Shown piece after piece: positions 23,293 to 35,809 of a DNA stretch of 64,000 nucleotides. The position numbers and the translations under genes are program-made. Source of the stretch: Pieris napi. Its lineage: Eukaryota; Arthropoda; Insecta; Lepidoptera; Pieridae. The stretch spans positions 6,272,001-6,336,000 of the forward strand of contig NC_062235.1 in NCBI RefSeq assembly GCF_905475465.1. The letters are read 5' to 3'. The notes beneath the pieces are model-generated. The model did not search any database. It was given only the letters and a program-made list of their open reading frames with translations, and was not told where the DNA came from. Numbering within the stretch: the stretch's first letter is position 1; every line of letters starts with the position of its first letter.

Positions 23293-23830
23293 AGTGGAGG
23301 CTTACCGGATGTTAAGTGATATGAACCCCTGGACTCTATCAATCAAGACTTCTGGGGTCTCGTGAGTCTGTTGCCGGCTCTTTTCTAGAATGACCCTATG
23401 TGAAATTGGTTCGGAAATACTTCAGTGGGTAGCTGGTTCCACAGTGATGCGCGGCAAAAACTGCCTTAAAACGCTCAGTTTTGGAACGACGAACGTCAAG
23501 GTGATACAGGTAGACTTTCATATTCTCCTTCGATGTCCGATTATGAAGCTCAGCTGCAGGTATTAATCCGAACAACTCCTCTGAACACTCTCCATCGTAA
23601 ATGCGGTAGAAGATGCAGAGTGACCCCACATCTCTACGCAATGCCAAGGGATTAAGCCGCTCGGAGAGGGATTGGTCGTCGACGATTCGAACCACTCTTC
23701 GTTGAATACGGTCAAGTGGAAGGAGTGGGGATGGCTGGGCTGGACTGGGGATGGCTGGTACCCGCCCAGAGATGAGATCAGTACTCCATTTGGGACGGAA
23801 TTTGCGCTTTATACCGTTGCAAGTGGTGGC
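23293..23830 (-). pseudogene. jockey/CR1-type LINE, C-terminal part, antisense
   Basis: The minus-strand frame at 23396-23695 reads VRIVDDQSLSERLNPLALRR, then DVGSLCIFYRIYDGECSEEL and then HLDVRRSKTERFKAVF. This matches the region after the thumb domain of jockey/CR1-type reverse transcriptases ('LA.RRDV.SL..FYRI..G.CS.EL' and later 'RR..T.RF..SF'). A frameshift separates the upstream part (about 23700-23830). The 3' UTR block 'aggcttaccggatgttaagt' is at the left end. Confidence 0.82.
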
Positions 23831-25504
23831 TCAGATTGAAGTAAATATGTATTATTATAACATCTTAATTAAAAACATGGGCCAACCAACAACCATACAT
23901 TTAAATAAAATTATGACATCGAATAAATGCATAATGGTCTACGTAAAATATTTCATGGCATTTCTATTTATAGTATTGCAATAACTTAAAACAATATTAT
24001 CTTATTGCTATTTGAAAAACATTGACTCACTCACGTATTTGCATGTGAAAATCCTTGTTCTGATAATAAATTAGTTTTAATGAATTTTATTATTCCTTCT
24101 TTTTATTTTTATTTTACAAATAAAATTTTAGTATTTTTTGAAAATTCGGGAACGCCTACCTTGGATTGTATACGATTTTATTTATTTTTGTTATTAAAGA
24201 GCCGCCTACTTAGAGTTGATAGAAATCATAATAATATAATATAAAAAATAATAATAATATTTTCTTTTGTGCGGGCAGACGGACGAGTTTGTTATGAAAA
24301 ACAGTGAGATACCCAAAACAATGTACCAGGCTGCTATGAACGGAAAGAAGTGGGCAAAATCGTTTTACTGTTTAAATGGAAACGGAAAAATTTTGAAAAA
24401 ATAGAACTTTAATATTATAAGCTACTACGACTACGTTTACGATTTTTTAAGTTTTCCCTAGTTCCATGATTCCATTGCCTATAATTCATATTTGTCTTTA
24501 TTATATACTGTTTAAATACACTTTTACTACGTGTTGCTATGAATTGTAGCACAATTAATCTGTGATACTACAGAGTGTGAGATAATAAAAGATAACACGT
24601 GCAAAGCAATTGTTTTAATTGTAGTTATCAACTGTTGCACAATCTTGCGTTCCCAGTAGATGGATTGCATTAAAAATGTCGCTTAGGGCGCCAATAGCCT
24701 CATTTAACATGTACATATTTCGTATTAATATAATTAATCTAATTGTGGCCCTGTCTGTAGGTCTTACGTTTATATAGTTTAAATGGCTAATTTAAAAGCG
24801 GATTAGTTAGTATACACATTCTTAATATTAAGAGTTTTTGTACTAATAATAAGAAGAACATAACCACGATGGGCGCTAAAAGTCTCTTCCATTTTCTTAC
24901 AGAAAATACACAGAAACGTATTTTTCGTTAATATTTATAATACTTGGTCAATTGGTCATAGTTACTGAATAAATCTCACATTTTTTATAGTTCCATGGGA
25001 GTTGGGACCTCCCTGATATATCAGTTTTAAAAACCAAAGTGTAAGCAGGCAATCAATTTATATACGTTTAAGTTATGCGAAAATTAAGTAATTATTCAAT
25101 TTGACTTACGTCAAAGAACTAAAGTACATAATTAGTAATTCGTACGTTCCTAAGTGGAAATGTACAACTCTTATAATCACTTGTACGCGAATTGGCATCA
25201 CTCAGTATAATTAATTTTAATGAAGTCGTTATTTAACCTCAGGGTTTTATGAGCCATTTATTTTAGTATTTGATGAACAAGTGATTGTACCATGGAATTG
25301 AACAATCGCTGACGGATTCTACCACGAAACATGCAGCATAGACATAGACATAAGAGCTAAGAGCTAGCGCTAAGTTGGACTCCCCTATGTCAAAATGTGC
25401 TGAATTTTGAGTTGGATCCCAGTAGTCAGGGTAGTCTTTCCATTTATTAACATTTTTATGGTAAAGAAAATCGGCAACATATATCGGGTACAGAAGTTGA
25501 TCAA
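23831..25504. other. no gene recognised
   Basis: AT-rich DNA. Short frames here have no motifs. Confidence 0.45.
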
Positions 25505-25618
25505 ACTGCCTTGCGATTCTGTAACTCACTTTTCGAACTCTCACAGCGGTTTTCGCAGCGGCGGTCGCGCTCAAATCAGTCGTGATTCGTGAAGCAGTCA
25601 TTTTACGATTTGGTCTAA
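25505..25618 (+). mobile_element. MITE family C, half copy
   Basis: 'gccttgcgattctgtaactc', 'cagcggcggtcgcgctcaaa' and 'gcagtcattttacgatttgg' match 6089-6205. A small insertion duplicates 'gtgattc'. Only one terminus is present. Confidence 0.65.
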
Positions 25619-26039
25619 TAAGGAAAAATTAATTAATACTGAAATAATTAAGTCGATATATTTTTCCTCATTTTATTTTTTCGTATCTTTTTCATACAAT
25701 TATTATTAACAAATATTGTCTAACCAAAGGATTATATCCATTTTTGTTTCTCTGCCTTCAGAATAATTGGTTAAAAATTAGGATTTGTGCAATTGATATA
25801 TTCTTACATAAAGTGGCCTTAAACTTAACTTCCTTTCTACTTTACAGTACGTAATAGCCGAAATGCAAAACTAGTTTAACCGTGAATTAACTCAATATAC
25901 TCTTTACATTATTACTGATGGCAGTGGTGTTTCGCGCTTATACTAAGGCTATATAATTTCTGAAATTATAAAACAATAATTTCCCCAGGTATAAGCTTAC
26001 TAAATAAATTTAATAACGTTGTTAAACACGTGGCTCAAT
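25619..26039. other. no gene recognised
   Basis: AT-rich DNA. Confidence 0.4.
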
Positions 26040-26480
26040 AATATTAAAATGTTAACGATTGGTACTCCCAGTACTGGTACGTAACCAGTAAAGTAAGTAG
26101 TCGCCCGGGGTTTTCCCCGCAACTAGCGCAAGGGTGCCTTCTGCAAGACTTGGACAGCGGCTTGTGCCGTCGAGAGTTGGTCTCCTGAACCACCTTGGTC
26201 TTTTGGACGTATGAACCCCTGTTGGGGGATGCGACCCATCCCTGCAAATCAGGGCAAATTAGCCGATGTGAATGCCCTTGTGGTGCCAAGGTTCATTCCA
26301 CATCATTCGTGGCCATGTTGACCGTGATTAAAAAAAGGCGTGTAGACGCTAACTTCATCAATTGAGTTATGGTAAGCTCCGTGTCCTAGAGATCGATCTT
26401 CCTGGTGCATTAGTGCGCACGAGTGGCCATTCTCATGAGACGTGACACCCCGTGGATATGGGGTATAACAAAGAAACATC
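26040..26480. other. GC-rich segment of unknown origin
   Basis: About 440 bp that is clearly GC-richer than its surroundings, with 'gtcgcccggggttttccccg' and 'acaccccgtggatatggggt'. A minus-strand frame (26044-26289, 81 residues) has several Cys and His residues but no motif I can name. It may be a transposon UTR or coding remnant. Confidence 0.35.
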
Positions 26481-26884
26481 ACTGCTTTATCGGTACAATG
26501 CTTGCTTTAACAGTCATGGCAACCCGAAGTCAGCGAACAACAATGGACGTTATTTAAACCTAACCTTCCGTCATGAATCACTGTCTATTATTCAAACCAT
26601 GAATCATTAAGTTTAATTGGCTTTTTTAAAATTCCCTGCGTCTATACCCTTCTGAATTAATGTATACTCCTTTAAAGTTAATTATCTTTTGCTATATCTC
26701 GTTTATAAGCTTCGTAATTATAAGGCAGAATAAACGGCGGAAGAAGAAACGTTTTGATTCACATCCCCAAAACTTGTAGCACTAAGCAACACATTACACC
26801 ATAACAAAAATCATCTAGACATTATGGCGAGGTTATTTTGTTGGAGAAATTAACCAAATAATGAATGATAAAAACGTGTGACGG
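26481..26884. other. no gene recognised
   Basis: AT-rich DNA. Confidence 0.4.
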
Positions 26885-27012
26885 AGAGTTTATTACCAGT
26901 TCTCGTCGAGTTACTCCCCTGATTTAAAAACAAATGCAAATTATTTAAATTTAGAATCATTTAATTAAAGGTGTATACTGTTACCTGTATAAAAAATATT
27001 TGATTCTTGAAT
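26885..27012 (+). mobile_element. LINE 3' tail, degraded
   Basis: 'ggagagtttattaccagttc', then 'gatttaaaaacaaatgc', 'tagaatcatttaattaaa' and 'ctgttacctgtataaa' follow the order of the tail at 50645-50815. Confidence 0.5.
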
Positions 27013-27112
27013 CTAACTATGAGTTGAATGCAGAGATACCATAACAGAGATACCTGGAGATCCTTGGAGTAGGCTTTCACTGGCGGAGAGGTTATTGCAA
27101 ACTAATTATAAT

Positions 27113-27545
27113 TTACTAGCTGGCCTGGCGAACATCGTACCGCCTAACAGTCGATTCTTTATTTTTTTTAAATACCTATTCTGCTATTCGGGACACCGGT
27201 CTAGCTAGTAAGATAAAAAAAAGAAAGTTGATAATACAACAAATACATTAACTCAAAAAATAAAAATTTACCTTCCCGGAACCCCTCCACTAACACTTGA
27301 ACTTTATGATATGGTATTAAAGTTCAAATTGCCTTTCAATATTATTACGAATATTTTGTATGGGAATATAGAAAAGTGTTGTTTTTAGACTTTTTCACTC
27401 AATTTTTTTTAATTTTCTCTCCGTAAGAACCATCCTCGTACTTCAAGGAATTTTATAAAAAAAGAATCAGACAAATCGGTCAAGCCGTTTTCATGTGATG
27501 TCGTGACAACGGAAAACGGGTTTCATTTTTATATATATAGATATA
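27113..27545 (+). mobile_element. Helitron/Helentron-like non-autonomous element (tentative)
   Basis: Starts 'ttactagctggcctggcgaa' and ends in 'catttttatatatatagata'. Inner blocks include 'gtaagaaccatcctcgtact' and 'cagacaaatcggtcaagccg'. This architecture recurs widely in lepidopteran genomes and is usually placed with Helitron-like elements. I see no replication initiator or helicase frame, and cannot verify the terminal hairpin, so the class is tentative; the repeat nature is more certain. Confidence 0.5.
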
Positions 27546-28104
27546 TTATATAGTACACGTATAAATTTGTATAATTTATTTCCTTTTAAATATTATAATA
27601 GGATTAAGTTTACTTTACTTTGATTAAAAAACAAATGTTTTTATTTGTTTACCCAATAATCCAGGTGTGTGAGTGACAGCAAGTGGCACACGACTTGCCA
27701 CAGCGTAAACATATCCCCCTCATAAGAGGATGTGTATAATATGATTTAAGGCGGATGTTGGCTCATTTGAATTTTTATTTATTCAATCTTTTGAATGAAT
27801 AAAATATCAGACTTTGTATGCAACTTTTAAAAGGTGTTGTCAAAGAAACTGTGGTATTATTCTAGCTATATGGGATTTCACTACTAAAGGGAAATCGTCG
27901 TATATGTATAAAAGGATTTTCATCAATGAATGAAAAATGATTAAAAATAGCATGTCAAAGACAATTAACTTTTTTGTGGTTATCTTTGAGTACTTAAGGG
28001 TAGTTTTTCGACTGTGAGGCGACAACAATCGCAGCTGGTATACATATTGTCAACCAACAAAAGACCGGTAATTTACTACCTTGCTGACCAAAATTTAAAA
28101 AAAC
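27546..28104. other. no gene recognised
   Basis: AT-rich DNA. Confidence 0.4.
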
Positions 28105-28250
28105 AAATGGCTAAGTCCTTGCCTCAGATTTCTGTATCTGTTTCGCAATATATTTTTATTCTAATATGCAACTTTTTGAGCCTGACAGACGCCGTCGAAT
28201 GTTTGCCGGTATCCTCACGACGCTTCATTCACCGTACGAGCTGACTGCTA
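28105..28250 (-). mobile_element. tRNA-derived SINE (family A), 3' half, antisense, degraded
   Basis: On the minus strand the order 'gtgaatgaagcgtcgtgag', 'cgacggcgtctgtcaggctc' and 'agatacagaaatctgaggc' matches the SINE body. The tRNA head is missing. Confidence 0.6.
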
Positions 28251-28427
28251 AAACATGAAGACAGAAAAGTTCATCATGTAGTTCTCTCAAACGAGATTAG
28301 CAGGTTGGAGCCCCACTGCCACACTGCTCTACAGCGTATAGATTTTCTCAATATTAAACAGCGGATTTAAAAACATGTGCAACTCTATGCGAATTCTTTA
28401 TAATATTTTTTCATGGACCAGGTGCAA

Positions 28428-28680
28428 ACGGGCAGGAGGCTCACCTGATGTTAAGTGATATCACCTATGGAGACTTAATGCCAGAGGCTCGCGAATTCGT
28501 TGCAGGGTTGTACGCTCGGCGAATGTTTGTTACCTCTTTTCTAAAAGGACCCTATGTGGTATTGGTTTGGAATTACCTCGTCCACATAGCAGCAAGTAGC
28601 AAAATGCCTTACATTTCTGCCCCGCACCTCTACCCTCTCACTCTCACATTAGGACGACGGTCGAGGTCATAATATGGTAT
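28428..28680 (-). pseudogene. jockey/CR1-type LINE 3' end, antisense
   Basis: 'cgggcaggaggctcacctga', 'gccagaggctcgcgaattcg' and 'ggaccctatgtggtattggt' match the 3' portion of the elements at 18828 and 23293. Decayed and 5'-truncated. The + strand frame over it is a shadow. Confidence 0.65.
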
Positions 28681-29420
28681 TATTACCTCGAAGGGTCAGT
28701 TTTATATTATACTAATTGATTAATTTGCTAATTCAAGCTAATTACTTTCTTATTTTAATCTTGTTAAAAATACAGTCAATTTATAACTGGTTCTTTGACC
28801 TTCCCTTCACAATGCAACAATACTTTTGAGATTTTTGTTTTGTGATCGAAACATACGATTAATGTGCATTTGTTACATTCATATATATTTACTTGTCACG
28901 AGAGGTATTAAAAACGTTATTACATGTACCTTTATCAAGAGACGTTGAAAAGGTTTTAGATATTTTACAAGTGCATACTATTTGGACTACTGGTAAAAAT
29001 TTTCGATCCTTATTCCTTATATATATGTAGGTATATTGTCTTACGCACATTTGGCGTACAGCCTGATAGAATAGAAAATATTCTTTACATTATCTTTAGT
29101 ATTTATTTAACAATCAAATATACTATATATAATATTTTCTTAACTAAAAACAATAACTAACCTTAAAATATAATAACTAAAATATATTATTACAAGGAGT
29201 CACTTTAGGGAAGGTTCCGAAGATACTGGCAGCGTTCCCCCTTTGAAAAGAAAATATAATTTGCTACTGTGTCGTGGATTTTGACTTCTTGGGGTCTATT
29301 ATAACAAACAAAATGCACACGTCGAGTTGCACATCCTCCTTCCGGTTTTTTGATGTCGGTTCTAAACTAGCCAAGTCATCTTTACCACTTTCTTAAAAAT
29401 AATATTTTCACTACTTTGAC
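28681..29420. other. no gene recognised
   Basis: AT-rich DNA. Confidence 0.4.
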
Positions 29421-29678
29421 GGCTCATTGGTCTAGTGGTTAGTACCCCTGACTGCGAATCCATGGGTCCCGGGTTCGATCCCCGGCTGAGACAAACATCG
29501 ATGTGATGAGCATTTGGTGTTGTGCTCAGGTCTTGGGTGTTTAAATATGTATTTATATGTCCATGTATCTATAATATGTATGTATATCCGTTGCCTAGTA
29601 CCCATAACACAAGCTTCACCAGCTTAGCATGGGACTAGGTCAATTGGTGTGAATTGTCCAATCATAAAATAAAAAAAA
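29421..29678 (+). mobile_element. tRNA-derived SINE, second family (family D)
   Basis: The head (29421-29493) folds like a tRNA: A box 'tggtctagtggttagtac', B box 'gggttcgatccccgg', with acceptor strands 'ggctca' and 'tgagac' able to pair. The body has 'gatgagcatttggtgttgtg' and 'acccataacacaagcttcac', and the 3' end is A-rich. The anticodon stem is imperfect and there is a long unrelated 3' body, so it is a SINE, not a tRNA gene. Intact A and B boxes could still attract RNA polymerase III. Confidence 0.82.
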
Positions 29679-29994
29679 CTAACGATTCAGAACTTTATAC
29701 ATTATTACGTCATGTATTTTAAATCATTAATACATATATGAAATGGAAGAGACTAGCTACCCACGACACAGGGGTGGTGTGCACTTACTCTTTTAACTAA
29801 ACTTCCTTTTTTATGTGTAATAAATTGTTTAGTGTACACGTGACAGGTAAACTTTGAAAAATCATAAAACCTTCGTCGTGAATTATGATTTGAGTTTATC
29901 TCGAAGAGACAGATAGATTTTAGTAGGCATAATCAGGCTCAACAACCTTTACTAAAACTCAATTATATATCTCTCATCGTTAAGGCCGCGTTCG
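29679..29994. other. no gene recognised
   Basis: AT-rich DNA with no supported feature. Confidence 0.4.
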
Positions 29995-29997
29995 TAA

Positions 29998-30192
29998 AGG
30001 TGGGAACTGACCAACGTTACGAGGTGTAATGTAACATGTAATGTAATGTTACACAGCGAGCATTCGTGCAGTCAGTACGTCGTGTTACGTCGTGTTTCCC
30101 CGTAACACGACGTACTGACTGCACGAATGTTCGCTATGTAACATTACATTACATGTTACATTACACCTCGTATCGTTGGTCAGTTCCCACCT
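29998..30192. mobile_element. foldback MITE, copy 1 (TAA-flanked)
   Basis: A near-perfect palindrome: the left arm 'aggtgggaactgaccaacg' is mirrored by 'cgttggtcagttcccacct' at the right, and the arms continue through the 'taatgtaacatgtaatg' repeats to a small asymmetric centre near 30100. TAA lies immediately outside at 29995-29997 and 30193-30195. A TAA target duplication fits PIF/Harbinger. No ORF. Confidence 0.85.
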
Positions 30193-30195
30193 TAA

Positions 30196-30402
30196 AGGTG
30201 GGAACTGACCAACGTTACGAGGTGTAATGTAACATGTAATGTAACATGTAATGTAATGTTACACAGCGAACATTCGTGCATTCAGTACGTCGTGTTACGG
30301 GGAAACACGACGTAACACGACGTACTGACTGCACGAATGCTCGCTGTGTAACATTACATTACATGTTACATTACACCTCGTAACGTTGGTCAGTTCCCAC
30401 CT
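30196..30402. mobile_element. foldback MITE, copy 2 (TAA-flanked, opposite orientation)
   Basis: Same element as copy 1, sharing the TAA at 30193-30195 and followed by TAA at 30403-30405. Its asymmetric centre ('gttacggggaaacacgac') is the reverse complement of that of copy 1, so the two are in opposite orientation. It has one extra 'gtaacatgtaat' unit in the left arm. Confidence 0.85.
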
Positions 30403-30405
30403 TAA

Positions 30406-31420
30406 GAAACGTTTTGGTTTGACGTTTAACTTACTTTGCAAATCCGACTACTATTCTATAGCCTGCGACACTCTCAAATAACGGCTTTATATTGGTAGCA
30501 TTTTCAAAATCGGTTCGTAAAACAGAAATTACCCCTACAACCTCACAAACTTTACCTTTTCATAATATTAGTATAGATATGATGCATATTTAGTGACTAG
30601 TACATAATATTATGACCATTGCCCATTAGTTTATCTGATTTTATCGTATACTCTGTGCACATCGCAAAAACGCTTATTTACGTAGCTTATAATGATTTGT
30701 GTTAGGTTTTTTTTCCCTGACGCAAGATCAGGTATGAAATAGACTGACTCAGAAAAATAACGAGCAATCTAGGCTGTGTTGGAAATATTCAGGGTACAAT
30801 CAACCAAAGTGGTATGACGCGGCAAGCTAAATAAGGGATTAGCAAAGAATTTCTGCGCCTGCGCATCTTATCTATACGTCATTGTCTATGTATTTAATTT
30901 AATGTGTAGGTTATTAGTTAGCTGGTCAGTGGACGTTTTAAGAAATGGAGCAAATAGGCTTACCCCTGTTCTACTATTAGATTAATAAGAATTAGCCCAC
31001 CGAAAGATAACTATTTGTTAAATTAAATTAGAAATATGTGCGAAGTTTAATATAAGGTCACGTCCTGTTTATAACAATATTTAACTTTTTGACAACAATT
31101 AAGAACTTTAAAAAAAATTTTTGATTAAATGTTAGCAAAAAGTTATATGATTTTCTTTACCGTTGAATATGAATGAAGCTCACAATATTACTTTGAAAAT
31201 GTCCTCGACGTATCGCTGTTAGTTACAACATATGAACGTAAATATAATTCGCATGAATGAGTTGATTCATTCTTAGTAGCAAGGTTGTATTAATATTCAG
31301 TTGTATCATTTTCTTTTTATTAATTGAATTTCATTACGAAAATGTCACATTATTAAAAAAAACCTATACTAGCACTATAATAAGGAATACATTAAGGTTA
31401 TGTTATAATTGTATTTAATT
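30406..31420. other. no gene recognised
   Basis: AT-rich. 'aataatattagtatagat' near 30565 resembles the 3' end of Helitron-like repeats, but no start is visible. Confidence 0.35.
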
Positions 31421-31424
31421 AGTA

Positions 31425-31640
31425 CACGACCTCCGACGGAGTGAAAGCCCCCTCCAAATTCTTCCACTTATCTCTCATCTTCGCTACTATTTTTCAATAT
31501 TTCACAGAAATTTCAAATACTCCAATATTTACATCATATTTCGCCGATTCCCTATTTTCCTTGGTCTTCCTGAGAATTATTTCGTTTCGTATGTGGGATA
31601 GGCACCCATCGTGGGTGGTGGTGGTGCGCATAAAATTAAG
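31425..31640. repeat. possible decayed LINE coding remnant
   Basis: GC-richer block with 'ctccgacggagtgaaagccc' and 'gggataggcacccatcgtgg', in a style typical of LINE coding sequence read antisense. I cannot fit a motif with confidence. Confidence 0.3.
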
Positions 31641-31699
31641 ATGCGCAGAAAATTTTAGACAAGACTAAACAGATAATTTCAGACCAGAACATTAAATAA

Positions 31700-31860
31700 C
31701 GGAAAGTTCCTTGGGCCACGTGTTGCGCCATGACCGCTACCACCTCCTTCAACTAATTATAATGGGTAAAACCCTGGATTTGAAAATCATCGTTACGAGT
31801 ATAGCGGAGTCCGTAATGGGTCCGTTCAGCTCGCAGTGGAAGGCGGGCATTATAGACCTA
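31700..31860 (+). pseudogene. LINE RT C-terminal remnant
   Basis: The frame reads LGHVLRHDRYHLLQLIIMGK, the 'YLGH..R...Y.LLQLI..GK' segment that follows the RT domain in many insect LINE polyproteins. The frame then runs into unrelated sequence. Confidence 0.65.
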
Positions 31861-33680
31861 AATTCCGTTGGTATATTTTAATGATCCCAAGTAAAGGAAA
31901 TTAGAATTAGCTCTTGCATGTGGACCTTCGTACCACGAATGGAATAAATACTAGGTATAAAGGTAATATTTCCGCCATTTTGATCCATTTATAGGTAGTA
32001 TTCATTTCAATCTATTATTGTTCATCTTTCGACCTAGTTTTGGTAAGGTCCAGGTGACATTGTTATAATCAGAGCAATACCAGAATCGCTGCCAGGATAT
32101 GACTCATAGAAACAGTAATCTACATGGTGTTTTTAAAATGGTTTTTAATGTTTAAGGATATTTTTTTAACTTTAGTCTGTAGGACCTTTGATAGACTTAA
32201 AATATGAATACGAATATACATTAGAAATCTACAAAGATGACTGTAAATTACTTAAGAAAAATTATTTCAATTATTTAGAGACCCCCTCTATATTCTTGTT
32301 GTCATTATTTATTTAATTTCTTGTTGCATATATTATATTAATAGTACATTTAGATGGACACTCTTTATACATGAATTTATATTTGGCAAAACATACGAAC
32401 TTGTCGTTCATTTGAACACTCATAGAACAATGACCGGCTGTCTGGGTCAAAGCCAAGTCCCGTAAATGGAAAATCTCCCACTTTTTAATTTTTTTTTGGT
32501 CATTGAGCTTAATGACGTCATGCGTGGGATGCGTGGGCATTGGCCAAACAAGATATAAAGACTGCAACTCATTAGTAAATTTGGGGATTATGGAGGGTTT
32601 AAAAAATCCAGTCCATGGCCTAATCGTGGAATTGGTTCAATAGCCAACCAAAGTTTTTGAATTGTCAGAGATAATATATACGAAACACCTCTGAGAAGTA
32701 TTCTTATTGTAAATAAATTATATCAGAATACTTGTACTATATATGTACTGTGTATTATGCCAGAATATATGTACGATTAGTATTGTACGTATATAGAAGC
32801 TTCTTATAATATTCTAAAGGTTTAAATAAAAGTTATTGAACCTTCAAAGAAATATTATGACCTTTTAAGATATATTTTTATTTATAAGTTCTAAAACAAC
32901 GTGTATGCATAAAATTATACAAGAAAATATGACATCACAAATTTTACACACATCAATTATATTAGAAAAACTTAACAAGCAACCACAAAATAAAAATAAT
33001 AAATTTGCTAATGTAATCTTAGCGCCATTCTACACAAAGACAAACTAATGATGCACATATATGGAGAGAATGACAGAATTGCTATAGTGGTTTTTGAAAA
33101 AATTATATAGTAGTCAAGTTAGTTATTATTGATAAAACATACAACTCTACATATATATGGAAAACCTTAGTTAATGTTATTCACCACGTGCCAGACAATC
33201 AAACATGCAATTTAATCCATCGTACTGTGTGAAGGGCGTTGCTATGCAATCGCAGAAACTAATATAACAGATTAACACAACATTCTAAAAAAGCTTATCA
33301 ATTGTTTAGTAAGTAAATATATTGTGTAAGAAAATAAATATGTACAATTACAAGCAATTACTAAATCAAAGGTACCTAAAAATTTAACCAAACCGTATTG
33401 AATTCAGTTAATAATTTGTTCGAAAATAACAACTATTAGCATTTCATTCACTTTAATAAACGTGTACAATCAATTTTGGATATTGTCCAAGACTAAAGAG
33501 ACAGAGAACCGTTTCCACGGAAATAGTGGAAATGATAAATTTACCACCTACACGAGCTTCGTTCTCTATTAATTATTGTTTTATCTATAGCAATACTTAG
33601 GTATCATTATTTTAATTTAAGCTAAGTTTTTATATATAAAATAATCTTAAAAGTATCACATTGGCCGCATAAAATTATAA
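31861..33680. other. no gene recognised
   Basis: AT-rich DNA without supported features. Confidence 0.45.
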
Positions 33681-33953
33681 GAGTTCAACAAATAATTAAT
33701 TGACCAACCAATTGAGACAGTTTTATAAATATAAATTCCAAGTCAACTTTAAAGTTATAGTAACAATTGACGCATATTTATTTTGTAACTAATATAATAT
33801 TAAATATATAATATATATATATATAATAGAGTTCAACAAATAATTAATTGACCAACCAATTGAGACAGTTTTATAAATATAAATTCCAAGTCAACTTTAA
33901 AGTTATAGTAACAATTGACGCATATTTATTTTGTAACTAATATAATATTATAT
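33681..33953. repeat. 148-bp tandem duplication
   Basis: The segment starting 'gagttcaacaaataattaat' at 33681 repeats at 33829, essentially identical for more than 110 bp. Each copy ends in an (AT)n run. The near-identity suggests a recent duplication. Confidence 0.85.
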
Positions 33954-33958
33954 ATATA

Positions 33959-33999
<41 letters not shown>

Positions 34000-34012
34000 A
34001 TATTATATTAGT
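33940..34012. repeat. (TA)n microsatellite, palindromic
   Basis: A run of TA dinucleotides with symmetric 'ttagttac' / 'gtaactaa' at its flanks (33785-33792 and 34008-34015 regions), able to extrude as a cruciform. Confidence 0.7.
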
Positions 34013-35740
34013 TACAGTTGGTTATCGTATTATTATGTAATTTTTATTGTTCTAAGAAAAAAATCATAATCATTCAAAATCCTAACATGAAGCTGGTTCT
34101 GGCAGAGGGAACAGCAAGATTATCTTTAAGAAAAATAATAGAGAGTGCCCTAAGCTATATAATATCTCCAGTGTACATGGTAAGTCTCCATGATAAGGGT
34201 CATGGTCGAGTCACGAAAACATTACCTTTTAACTCAAAAAATACTTAAAATATTAGTATTGACTATTGATTTATTACTTAATGGTTCACGATAATAACGA
34301 TAAGGAAACTTTTAAAAAATACACCTAAACGTAACTAATGGGTGCCATTAACTAATGTTTAGAAAAACATAATCCTTTGATTGTTTAAGTTTTATCATTG
34401 CTACCTAGAATTAGAAACAAATAAGTTATAAAATTCAACAAAGTTTATGAAAGCGCGAAAGGGTCTCGGCTGTACTTACAAATTCTATATCAATAGGATT
34501 TGCAAATTCATGTTAAGTCTTCGAACAAAGATAGAAACTATAACATAAAACAGGAAGGTTCGGTGAATATAGAAACCGACCATATAAATAATAAGGTTTC
34601 TCCTTAAAGAGCCTACATCTCTCTTATCTTATTATTTATAATTGGTCTCAATAATAGTAATTAAATTTAGGCTATGAATCTTGGAGAAGAACTCAGATCA
34701 GAGAAAAAATTAAATAAAAATAATAATAACACAAGTCTATCAGCAAAATATAACTGTAATTACAAAGCGATTTATTACACGTTTACCATTAGATTACTCT
34801 CATAATAAACAGTGAAGTTTTAAAAGTAGATTCAGGTCAAAGGGTTGTTTTATTTTTAAATTTTAACGGTTCGAATGACTTGGATCTTACGGAATGCATG
34901 TTTGTAATCCACAAGTGGCATGAGGCTTTGGGTTTCTTACTTTCTTTACCGGAATAATAACCAATATAGCGCTTCAGCAACTACATACTAACTGGTTTAA
35001 TGTGTGCTGAATCGTGGGCGCTAAAGCGCTTTAACTTGTTGAATATTTAATGCATTCAATGAATAAAGTATGTAAGAGTGTATCATTGTTTGAATTATTG
35101 TCACAAAGCTAGGCGTAATAAAATAATTAACAATTATGCATTAAATGAATAAACTTTTGTTACAGTAGGCTAGTAGAATGTTATAGGTACAGCAATTAAT
35201 ATACATAAATAATATGTATCATCTACCTAAATCATTTGTGCATTTAACCGGTCCCTTCTCGCAAAAACCCGCAGGAAGTTTTTATTGTTACATCTTAGGT
35301 TTACGTTCATGAGTCATGATGTAAATTATAATACAATATGTATTATTATAAAATGTATATATGTACAATAATTACGATTTTCTAACTTAATAATTAACTG
35401 AATAAGCACATTGGCAAAAAAAATTATCCCCATTCCTGAAATTATACAAATATTAGATGTAGAGCAATAACCATGGTAGGTACTCTCAATAGTTTGAACT
35501 TAATAAAGTACTTACTATAATTAAGCGTGTATTCAGAATAGCGTTAAATATAAAAGTATTGAAGTAATTCCGAATTCTATTGGTATAAATATATATATTA
35601 AACTAGCTGTGGTAGAGTTATATGTTATACCTCAGGAGATATGAGATAAGCCTGCCAGTGCCAATAGACAACTTTCGGTGAAAGAGTAAAAAAAATAATA
35701 GTATAATGTAGAGCAGACCGGTTGAATTAAGCGCTTTTTC
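34013..35740. other. no gene; upstream region of the GPCR gene
   Basis: AT-rich. A 76-residue frame at 34018-34248 has no motif. Distal regulatory sites may exist but cannot be named from one sequence. Confidence 0.4.
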
Positions 35741-35809
35741 GGCTTGAGCGGCATAACAACTCATGGAAGAGTCGGTAATACTGGCAGCATTTGCCCGTTG
35801 CCGTTTAGT

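Noticed and set aside
29421..29493. A tRNA gene
   Set aside because: It has A and B boxes, but the anticodon arm is imperfect and it is followed by a long SINE body with an A-rich end.
30000..30400. A CRISPR-like or satellite array
   Set aside because: There are only two units, they are inverted relative to each other and TAA-flanked, as expected for MITEs.
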